Source: Silvibacterium sp. (GTDB lineage Bacteria; Acidobacteriota; Terriglobia; Terriglobales; Acidobacteriaceae). Taken from it: a DNA stretch of 32,627 nucleotides. Positions 1-7,440 of this stretch are shown one piece after another; the first letter of the stretch is position 1; every line of letters starts with the position of its first letter. The notes under the pieces were generated by a model that was not told the DNA's origin, searched no databases, and saw only the letters and a list, made by a program, of their open reading frames with translations. The DNA lies in the NCBI GenBank assembly GCA_030037215.1, contig JASHRS010000133.1, positions 1-32,627 on the forward strand, in the 5' to 3' direction. A program made the position numbers and the translations under genes.

Positions 1-1079
1 GGAAAGAGCAGAGGAACCAGCGCAAAGGTTCCACCGGTTCCGCAGGAAATGAAGATTCCGAGGACGACAAGAACGGACACGGAGAAATGCAGCGAGCCAG
101 ACAGCCCGGCGATGCTCAATGCAGCCATTGCGAGCGTAATCAGGATCAGGGACGATCCTAGCCAATGGAGACGGGGTGCGTAAGGCAGAGTTTTCGCAAT
201 GAAGGGCAACGGCGTCCAGCCTTTACGCTGGAAAAGGTCGGACATGAATCCAGAGAAAGGCCGGAAGAGCGATGCTGTGAAGGACTGGACGGCAGCGAAT
301 GTTCCGGCAGCGATCTGCGAGCCCGCAACGCCAGTGAAGCCCAGCGCGAGGATGGCACTATGGAAGCCGCGCGTAAAGTATCCGGGCAGCCAGGCGTTCA
401 TAGCGATTTCTAGGCCAAAGGACATGGCATAGGCCAACATGAGCGCGATGGCGATATAGCGGCTCCACACGAAGATGGTGCCCCGCAGGTCGCTGCGCCC
501 GCGTACAAAGTCCTGCTGCTGTGAAGTTTTGGCAGCATGGCCGCGCACGAGATACCAAGTCGCGATGCCTATTGCAATGACTCCAAGCCACAGAAAAGCG
601 CTGTGATAATTTGTGCCGAAGATTCTCGGCAGCAGCAGGGCGCCAGTTCCCGCACCTACATTGCCTGTACCGGCGTAAAGCCCTTCAGCAGTGCCGATCT
701 CGTATGCCTCAAACCATTGCGCAACATGCTGAATGCCGATGACGAAGGAAACTCCGGCAATGGACACAATGACGCGCTCAATAAAAAGTAGGCGATAGTT
801 GACGGTGTACGCGGAGGCTATTGATATCAGTCCGCAGACAGCAAGAATGAAGGCGAAGGTGCGGGGAGCACCGAAACGGTCCGACGCCCAGCCTGCGACA
901 ACACGGCCGACCGGAGCCATCCAGATTGCGGAACTCGCCAGCAGTCCGAGGGCCTTGATGCTGAGGTGGTAGTTGGCAGCAATGCTTGGGCTGAATGCCG
1001 CGGTAGAGAACCACATGAGAAAGCACCAGAAAAAACCTACAGTCGCAATAATGAGTTGTTCGACCTTGTGCGTAGTCAT
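1..1079 (-). CDS. narK: NarK/NNP-family MFS nitrate/nitrite transporter (3' end truncated by window start)
   Basis: Reverse-strand reading from ATG at 1079..1077 gives an open frame to position 1: MTTHKVEQLIIATVGFFWCFLMWFSTAAFSPSIAANYHLSIKALGLLASSAIWMAPVGRVVAGWASDRFGAPRTFAF...SCGTGGTFALVPLLF. The GTGGTFALVP segment resembles the NNP nitrate signature. Upstream AGAAAGGG acts as RBS. Not in the ORF track because it has no stop inside the window. Confidence 0.9.
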   Translation of the reverse strand, partial: MTTHKVEQLIIATVGFFWCFLMWFSTAAFSPSIAANYHLSIKALGLLASSAIWMAPVGRVVAGWASDRFGAPRTFAFILAVCGLISIASAYTVNYRLLFIERVIVSIAGVSFVIGIQHVAQWFEAYEIGTAEGLYAGTGNVGAGTGALLLPRIFGTNYHSAFLWLGVIAIGIATWYLVRGHAAKTSQQQDFVRGRSDLRGTIFVWSRYIAIALMLAYAMSFGLEIAMNAWLPGYFTRGFHSAILALGFTGVAGSQIAAGTFAAVQSFTASLFRPFSGFMSDLFQRKGWTPLPFIAKTLPYAPRLHWLGSSLILITLAMAALSIAGLSGSLHFSVSVLVVLGIFISCGTGGTFALVPLLF

Positions 1080-1187
1080 ATATGGCCCTTTCTCTTGAAT
1101 GTTGAACAAGAGATGGATGGTGCTGGTTACGGCTTCGCGGCTTCTCTGCCACGCGTGACTGCGCCTGGAAGCAAGTTTTCGCGAACC

Positions 1188-1225
1188 AAAAAGATGCGCA
1201 CCGTGTCCAGTGCTGAACGGGCGCA
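1188..1225 (-). terminator. Intrinsic terminator-like hairpin inside the narK 5' leader (candidate attenuator)
   Basis: Minus strand TGCGCCCGT-TCAGCACTGGAC-ACGG(T)GCGCA followed by TCTTTTT: 9 bp GC-rich stem with one bulged U, then a U tract, about 110 nt upstream of the narK ATG. No minus-strand gene ends just upstream of it. Confidence 0.6.
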
Positions 1226-1405
1226 CGCATAGTTAATAGGGGTATATTGCTCGCGCAACCAAGGGGCGAACTATAAGGGGGTGCTTTCGCGTCTTCGCGG
1301 GAACCCGCATTCACGAAATCCTGCGGGCACGTCAAGGTGCGCATCGCAGAAGAATTATTTCCGGACTATAGCGCAAAGACTCCGACAGAGCAAGACAAAA
1401 TCTGT

Positions 1406-1431
1406 ACTTGCACTCTTAAAACTTGCACTCT
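1406..1431 (+). repeat. Direct repeat ACTTGCACTCT x2 (15-bp period) overlapping the putative -35
   Basis: ACTTGCACTCT at 1406-1416 and again at 1421-1431. Confidence 0.6.
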
Positions 1432-1451
1432 GCAATTGACGCGGCTATGAT
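1423..1451 (+). promoter_or_regulatory. Putative sigma70-type promoter for the dmsBC-nasA operon
   Basis: TTGCAC (1423-1428), 17 bp spacer, TATGAT (1446-1451). The -35 lies in the second copy of an 11-bp direct repeat. Confidence 0.4.
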
Positions 1452-1517
1452 GAAGACACTTTCCTGCGACGCCACCCCGCCTGTGACGTCTTGACCACTC
1501 CATGATGAGCTTGTGTC

Positions 1518-1537
1518 CCGGAAGACGGCACTTCCGG
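1518..1537 (+). promoter_or_regulatory. ANTAR-target-like hexaloop hairpin in the dmsBC-nasA leader
   Basis: CCGGAAG-ACGGCA-CTTCCGG: perfect 7-bp stem and 6-nt loop with A at loop position 1 and G at position 4, the conserved loop identities of ANTAR-target hairpins. Confidence 0.5.
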
Positions 1538-1612
1538 TCGATCGGCTTTTGCATATTTGTCCTCAACATATTTTCTCGTTACCCGGCTTCGGGGAGTGGA
1601 GTTTATAGATAG

Positions 1613-3166
1613 ATGAATCTACCTTTGCTGCAGCAAGCAACAGAGGATGGCGAACAATATCGTTTGACGCCAGCTGGCATAGTGCCACGCAGGGACCGCT
1701 GCGCGATCGCAGCAGAGGGTTCGAACCTCACTCCGTCGCGGCTGCCGCTTGCCGGCGAGCAGTACCGCTTTCATCTTGACATGGAAAGCTGTATCGGCTG
1801 CAAGTGCTGTGTAGTTGCGTGCAATGAGCAGAACGGCAACCCGGCAGACATTCAGTGGCGGCGTGTTGGCGAGATAGAAGGCGGGACTTACCCGGACACG
1901 GTGCGCCACTACCTCTCGATGGGCTGCAACCATTGCCTTGAGCCAACCTGCATGACGGGATGTCCGGTCAACGCTTACACCAAGGACGCTCTGACGGGCA
2001 TTGTGCTGCACAGTGCCGAGCGCTGCATCGGCTGCCAGTATTGCACATGGAACTGCTCCTATGGCGTGCCGCAATACAACCCGGAACGCGGCGTAGTAGG
2101 GAAATGCGACATGTGCTACGGCCGGCTCACGGATGGCCGTGAGCCGGCCTGCGTCTCAGCGTGTCCCGAAGAAGCGATTCGGATTGAGATTGTAAATACG
2201 TCCGAGTGGCGGCGTGGGTACGCAGCACAAGCTAATGCGCCCGGCCTGCCCAGCGCGGATGACAGCATTTCGACCACTAGGGTCTCACTTGACACGGCAA
2301 TGCTGCAGAACATCTCCCGTGTAGACACCTCACAAGTTGAACCTGAACATCCACACTGGACGCTCATTTTCATGACCGTATTCACCCAACTCGCTGTGGG
2401 AGCGATTGCCGCCATGTGGGCCTCGCAGGCATTTGCGCGAGTTGCTATCGCCCGCGTTCCTGCAGCGATCATCGTGCTCATCGCGATTCTGGCATTATGC
2501 GCATCAACGCTGCATCTGGGACGGCCAATCTATGCGTTTAGAGCCCTCAGTATGTGGCGACGCTCGTGGTTGAGCCGTGAGGTTCTCTTTTTTTCTCTTT
2601 TTGCAGCAGCAGCAATTGTTTATGCGGGCCTGCTCTGGGTTCATTCCGGATCCAGCCTTTACGCAGGAGCATGCGCAACCGTTCTTGGATTCGCGGCTGT
2701 ATATGCCAGCGCCCGCCTATATACCGTTGCAGCACGTCCCATGTGGAACAGCAGCCATACGTTTGCAGAGTTTTATTTAAGTGCGGCTTTCACCGGCACG
2801 ATGGTTTCCGCGTTGTTTACGTCGGCAACTAGCAATGCGCTATTGCAAATGACGGCATGGGCTGCACTGGCCATTGCTGCTCAGCAAGCTGTGAAGTTTG
2901 CATGGTTGTGGCATTCGCGCGTGTTTGAGCTGCGCGCAGCGGGCGAGCTATTGCGTTATCGTTTCCTGGGGATATTCCTGACGAGGCTTTATACGCTTCC
3001 GGCCCTCGCAGCTGTTCTATTGCTGCTCGATAGACAGCTATGGGTGCGGATCGCCTGTATAGCGGTTGCGATTGCATTAGAGCTGGCCGGACGCTATCTG
3101 TTTTTTGTGAGTGTTGTGCCAAAGAACATGGCTGCGCCGTATCTTCGGCAGAGACGAGCTGCATGA
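1613..3166 (+). CDS. DmsB-like four-cluster ferredoxin subunit fused to a DmsC-like membrane anchor
   Basis: N-terminal Cys motifs CIGCKCCVVAC, CNHCLEPTCMTGC, CIGCQYCTWNC, CDMC...CVSAC (DmsB pattern), then a polytopic hydrophobic half. SD-like GGAG/TGGAG at 1593-1601. Confidence 0.9.
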   Translation: MNLPLLQQATEDGEQYRLTPAGIVPRRDRCAIAAEGSNLTPSRLPLAGEQYRFHLDMESCIGCKCCVVACNEQNGNPADIQWRRVGEIEGGTYPDTVRHYLSMGCNHCLEPTCMTGCPVNAYTKDALTGIVLHSAERCIGCQYCTWNCSYGVPQYNPERGVVGKCDMCYGRLTDGREPACVSACPEEAIRIEIVNTSEWRRGYAAQANAPGLPSADDSISTTRVSLDTAMLQNISRVDTSQVEPEHPHWTLIFMTVFTQLAVGAIAAMWASQAFARVAIARVPAAIIVLIAILALCASTLHLGRPIYAFRALSMWRRSWLSREVLFFSLFAAAAIVYAGLLWVHSGSSLYAGACATVLGFAAVYASARLYTVAARPMWNSSHTFAEFYLSAAFTGTMVSALFTSATSNALLQMTAWAALAIAAQQAVKFAWLWHSRVFELRAAGELLRYRFLGIFLTRLYTLPALAAVLLLLDRQLWVRIACIAVAIALELAGRYLFFVSVVPKNMAAPYLRQRRAA

Positions 3167-5355
3167 ACTTTCGCCGTTTTCTGGGGCTGGATATTGCCCG
3201 TGAAAAATATGCGTTCGTCAAGGATGCTCTTGTGGGCCACGTCTCCGCGCAAAAAGCGGCGGATCGTTGGGTGAAAACAACCTGCGGGTACTGTTCGGTG
3301 GGATGCGGCATGATGCTTGGTTTGCGTGATGACAAAGTCGTTACGTCGCGCGGCAATCCAGACCACCCGGTGAATCGTGGAAAGCTGTGCCCAAAGGGAT
3401 TGGCCGAGCACTATGTTCTTGAAGCAGAGAATCGCGCAGTTTCTCCGCTGCTTCGACACGAGGGCCTGCTTACGCCCGTCTCATGGAACGATGCAATGAA
3501 AATCATGGCAGCTAAGTTTCGCAATGTTGCTGAGAAACATGGCTCGCAGGCAATCGGCGTTATCAGCACCGGACAAATGGTCACCGAGGAGTTTTATACG
3601 CTCGGGAAGTTGGTTCAGCTCGGGATAGGCACATCGAACTTTGACGGCAACACAACCCTTTGCATGTCGACGGCAGTTTCCGGTTACAAGCGGTCATTCG
3701 GCAGCGATGGTCCTCCAGGCGCATATGAGGACATGACGAAGGCTGACGTTGTGCTGCTGATAGGAGCTAACATAGCCGAAAACCACCCTATCCTTTGCCA
3801 GCACTTGGATGCGAACCCTGCGAAGACATTGATTGTGGCGGACCCGCGCGTGACGAAGACGGCCATGATGGCGGATATTTATCTGCCGGTCAAGCCACGC
3901 TCGGATCTTGCACTGATCAACGGAATCGCACACATTCTGATCCGCGACGGGCTAATTGATCGCGAATATATTCGAGACCATACGAGAGGGTTCGATGAGC
4001 TTTGTGAGTTTCTTGAAACATATGATTCTGAATATGTGAGCGGCATCACCGGTCTGAGCACCGAGTCAATCCACAAAGTTGCTCACCTGTATGGCAAGGC
4101 AAACGCTGCGTTCATAGGCTGGACGATGGGCGTGAACCATAGCTCGAAAGGCACCGAGACAGTCAATGCAATCAACAATCTTGCCCTGTTGACTGGAAAT
4201 GTGGGACGCGTAGGTGGAACACCGTTTTCAATTACGGGACAGTGCAATGCCATGGGCACGCGGGAGACAGGCTTCACATCCAGCCTGCCGGGTTATCGCA
4301 AATTTGAGAGCGCAGCCGACCGCGAAGAATTGGCAGCACTATGGGGCATCTCTGCGGACCGCATTCCCGCGGAGCGTGGCCTTGCTTATCCGGATATCAT
4401 CAGCGCGGTGCTCAAGAAAAAGATTCGCGCACTGTGGATTATTGCGACCAACCCTCTGGTTTCGTTTCCAAATATTGATGTATTGAAACAAGCGCTTGAT
4501 GAGCTGGAGTTTCTCGTTGTTCAGGATTGTTTTCATCCGACGCCCACAACGCAACTGGCAGATCTTGTGCTGCCGGCGGCCTCATGGGGAGAAAAAGAAG
4601 GCACGTACACTAACTCCGAGCGGCGCGTGAGCAAGGTGAATGCTGCTGTGCCGCCTCCGGGTGATGCGAAGAGCGACTTTGCAATCTTTCTCCAGCTGGC
4701 GGGTGAACTGGGCTGCTATGACGAGCTGTTCCCCGGATGGGAGACACCATGTGATGCCTTTGAGGAATGGAAGCGGGTTTCGGAGGGCAGGCTTTGCGAC
4801 TATTCAGGCATAACCTACGAAGCGCTGGAAGAAGTTGGTGGTATCCAGTGGCCATTTCCAAAAAACGCGAACAGCTCGCCTGAAGCGACAAGGCGACTAT
4901 ATGCTGACGGGGAGTTTGAAACAGACGACGGTAGGGCACGGTTCTTTTGTGCGGACTGGGAGCCGTTTCCTGAGCAGCCGAATGCGGATTTTCCATTTGT
5001 CCTGAATACGGGCCGGACCGTGGAGCACTGGCATACACGTACCAAGACCGGGGCGGTGGCTATTCTGCAACAATTGTCGCCGCGCGCATGGCTTGAGATG
5101 AATCCCATGGATGCCAGGCGTCTCTCGTTGCGGCCTCATGATCTTGTGGACGTGGTTTCTGCGCGGGGGCGTGTACGCCGCGTGGAGCTTCGTGTGACTG
5201 AGGTGATTGCGCCGGGCCAGGTTTTTGCGCCTTTTCACTTTGCCGAGTGGAATATCAATGAAGTGACACAAGACATCTTCGACCCTATTTCACGGGAGCC
5301 GAATTACAAACAATGCGCCGTGCGCGTGGAACTGTCATCTGCCGCGCAGGAGTGA
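3163..5355 (+). CDS. nasA: Assimilatory-type molybdopterin nitrate reductase catalytic subunit (NasA/NarB-like)
   Basis: CGYCSVGCGMMLG...GKLCPKG [4Fe-4S] motif; GNTTLCMSTAVSGYKRSFGSDGPPG Mo-ligand region typical of NasA/NarB; C-terminal molydop-binding domain. Start at 3163 (MNFRRFLGL) overlaps the upstream stop as ATGA; the 3040 start in the track is over-extended. Confidence 0.9.
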   Translation: MNFRRFLGLDIAREKYAFVKDALVGHVSAQKAADRWVKTTCGYCSVGCGMMLGLRDDKVVTSRGNPDHPVNRGKLCPKGLAEHYVLEAENRAVSPLLRHEGLLTPVSWNDAMKIMAAKFRNVAEKHGSQAIGVISTGQMVTEEFYTLGKLVQLGIGTSNFDGNTTLCMSTAVSGYKRSFGSDGPPGAYEDMTKADVVLLIGANIAENHPILCQHLDANPAKTLIVADPRVTKTAMMADIYLPVKPRSDLALINGIAHILIRDGLIDREYIRDHTRGFDELCEFLETYDSEYVSGITGLSTESIHKVAHLYGKANAAFIGWTMGVNHSSKGTETVNAINNLALLTGNVGRVGGTPFSITGQCNAMGTRETGFTSSLPGYRKFESAADREELAALWGISADRIPAERGLAYPDIISAVLKKKIRALWIIATNPLVSFPNIDVLKQALDELEFLVVQDCFHPTPTTQLADLVLPAASWGEKEGTYTNSERRVSKVNAAVPPPGDAKSDFAIFLQLAGELGCYDELFPGWETPCDAFEEWKRVSEGRLCDYSGITYEALEEVGGIQWPFPKNANSSPEATRRLYADGEFETDDGRARFFCADWEPFPEQPNADFPFVLNTGRTVEHWHTRTKTGAVAILQQLSPRAWLEMNPMDARRLSLRPHDLVDVVSARGRVRRVELRVTEVIAPGQVFAPFHFAEWNINEVTQDIFDPISREPNYKQCAVRVELSSAAQE

Positions 5356-5368
5356 ATTTCCTGAAGCG

Positions 5369-6991
5369 TCACAGCTGCTTTGCCGCAGCGGCGCGTCGGA
5401 GCTCTTCGCCAAGCAGAACCGCCTCGGCAATCTCACGCATGCTTTTGCGGCGTTGACGGCTCTCCTTTTGCATCATGCGATAGGCGTCGTCTTCTTTGAT
5501 ATTGTGATCACGCTGCAGAAGCCCTTTTGCGCGCTCAATCAATTTGCGTGACTCAAGCTGCCCGGTGAGGGCGTCGCGCTCGCTTTCCAGCCGCGCCATC
5601 TCAATCTCTGCGCCTACAAGAAAGCCTACTGTGGAGATAGTCTGCATCTCCCACGGCGTATAGTTGTGAGGCTGGCGGTGCTGCACATTGATTACTCCAA
5701 CCAATCCTCCGCGCGCGAGGATCGGCACAGATAGAAACGCCTCAAAGGTGTCCTCCGGTAAATCCTTGAACATCTGGAAGCGTGGATCGCGCAGCGCACC
5801 TGAACTGATGGAGACCGGTTCCCGGTGCTCCGCAACCCAGCCGGTGATGCCTTGCCCGATCTCCAGCTCAAGGCGATCGATGACATCGGGGTGTGGGTTC
5901 TTCGAGGCACGAAGTACCAGCTGGTTTTCCTCGAGCACATAGATAAAGCAGGAGTCACAGCTCAGCAGCGTCTCAATGAAGCCGACAATCTGGTTGAGAA
6001 CGGCGTGCAGTGGATCAGAAGTAGCCATTCTGCGACCGATATCATGTACGATCCGAATTGCATTCAGGTGACGTGCATCGGGATGCCCGATGGCATCTAT
6101 TACAGTGACCTTTGCCGGAAGCGACGTTAGCGCTTTCTGCGACGCTGCTTTGCGTTTTTCCTGAAGCAGACGCGGTGCGCAGTCTGCAGCCTCATTAATC
6201 AAAAAGCCCATTTTCGGATGCGACGGCTCAAAGTCCGGTTCAACACCATGACGCGAAAGCTCCTCTGAAGTGCTCGGTCCGATCGAAAGGATCACGGTTT
6301 TCCGCAAGCCGTCAAGCAATGCCTGCGTGGAATTCATCATCTCTGCGACGCGGAACAGATGTACGACTTGAATCGCGGTCAGAAAGATTACAACGTCAAT
6401 TTTCCCTTCAGCAATCGATCGGACCGAGTTACGCAATGGCTCTAAATCATCCGGTAAGGCCCATTGGTAAACCGGAACACGCGTCCACTCCACCAGATGG
6501 CGGCTTAGCGCAGCTAGGAGATCTGGGTTGGTTGTGCCGTATTCCTGCACCGCGGCGCGCAGGCCTTCCAGCGAAGGGCCAAATGCCGCGTCGAGTGCAC
6601 TGATCACCTCGCGCCATGTGCATGGTTCGGGAGCAGTGACTGCAACCGGCAGTCCAAGCTCGCGCAATGCCGCACTGGACTTAGGCCCGCGCGCGGCCAG
6701 CTTGACGCGGCGCAATGATTCCAGTATCTGCGAGCGTTCGAATCGCGATCCGAGAATGTCCATGAGTCTGCGGATGCCGACGCCGGTGGTAAAGATAATA
6801 AGATCGAATTCTCCGTCTAGCAGGCGACGCCCGAATTCAAATGCCTCGTGGTTTGACTCGAGAGGGATTTCGCGCATGGCAGGTGCGACTGTGGGATTGC
6901 CGCCGTAAGTTCGAATGAGCTTGGATATCTCATCGGCACGACGGTTTTCAAGCGCAAGGACTTTCATTCCATTCAAGCTGCCAATCGCCAT
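5369..6991 (-). CDS. HemD (uroporphyrinogen-III synthase-like)-GAF-ANTAR fusion; probable nitrate-assimilation regulator
   Basis: N-terminal HemD-like region (MKVLALENRRADEISKLIRTYGG...FTTGVGIRRLMDIL...ARGPKSSAALRELG...), central GAF domain (LLSCDSCFIYVLEENQLVLRAS...IGQGITGWVAEHREPV...SVPILARGGLVGVINVQ), C-terminal ANTAR (LIERAKGLLQRDHNIKEDDAYRMMQKESRQRRKSMREIAEAVL). Start uncertain: 6991 or 6967 are more plausible than the 7066 start in the track. Confidence 0.88.
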   Translation of the reverse strand: MAIGSLNGMKVLALENRRADEISKLIRTYGGNPTVAPAMREIPLESNHEAFEFGRRLLDGEFDLIIFTTGVGIRRLMDILGSRFERSQILESLRRVKLAARGPKSSAALRELGLPVAVTAPEPCTWREVISALDAAFGPSLEGLRAAVQEYGTTNPDLLAALSRHLVEWTRVPVYQWALPDDLEPLRNSVRSIAEGKIDVVIFLTAIQVVHLFRVAEMMNSTQALLDGLRKTVILSIGPSTSEELSRHGVEPDFEPSHPKMGFLINEAADCAPRLLQEKRKAASQKALTSLPAKVTVIDAIGHPDARHLNAIRIVHDIGRRMATSDPLHAVLNQIVGFIETLLSCDSCFIYVLEENQLVLRASKNPHPDVIDRLELEIGQGITGWVAEHREPVSISSGALRDPRFQMFKDLPEDTFEAFLSVPILARGGLVGVINVQHRQPHNYTPWEMQTISTVGFLVGAEIEMARLESERDALTGQLESRKLIERAKGLLQRDHNIKEDDAYRMMQKESRQRRKSMREIAEAVLLGEELRRAAAAKQL

Positions 6992-7081
6992 GTCTTTATT
7001 CTTTACCGAAATTATGTAATATGCGTCATAATTCTGACCTGTATCGCTTGCAACTATTACGCACATAAATATTTCTAATGG

Positions 7082-7103
7082 CCAGCCCTTAATACAGGGC
7101 TGG
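7082..7103. promoter_or_regulatory. Perfect inverted repeat in the divergent ANTAR-regulator/nirA intergenic region
   Basis: CCAGCCCT-TAATAC-AGGGCTGG: 8-bp stem, 6-nt loop. Confidence 0.6.
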
Positions 7104-7286
7104 GCTGAAGATCATGAGGCCGATCACGACAAATTTTTTGGTTTGGCTTAGCTTTCTCTTGTGCCAAAGGCTGTAGCACAGTATTCTTGCATACATAGCA
7201 GCGAAGACCTGCACGGGTTCCGACGTTCGATCACAAGGTACGGTTTCCCTTTCCTTTGCTGCTTTGGCACCCCGCCTGTGCCATTA

Positions 7287-7313
7287 AAGCCTGACGCTGC
7301 TGCGTGCAGGCTT
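7287..7313 (+). promoter_or_regulatory. Long stem-loop in the nirA leader
   Basis: AAGCCTGACGC-TGCT-GCGT(G)CAGGCTT: 11 bp with one bulged G. Flanked by other hairpins (7265-7283, 7328-7360, 7364-7377, 7396-7415). Confidence 0.5.
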
Positions 7314-7440
7314 CCAACGCTCCCTGGTGAGCAATCGCGAACAGTTCAGTTTCTTGCTCAATGCGGGCCCTTGCCCGTTACAGCTACGCAGAGAACTGGC
7401 AGGCATTCCTGCTGGATTTCTTGGCGCAGGGAGATTCGAC

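Noticed and set aside
778-1344. ORF track calls on the minus strand in the narK region (e.g. 188 aa at 778..1344) and plus-strand ORFs 165..791
   Set aside because: Composition lacks family features; the conserved NarK frame runs through 1-1079 in another frame.
7104-7140. T run AAATTTTTTGG as a terminator upstream of nirA
   Set aside because: No convincing GC-rich stem directly before the T run.
7265-7283. TGGCAC-N7-GTGCCA resembles a sigma54 -24/-12 element upstream of nirA
   Set aside because: With TGGCAC as -24, the expected GC at -12 is GT and the TTGC box is absent; better described as an inverted repeat.
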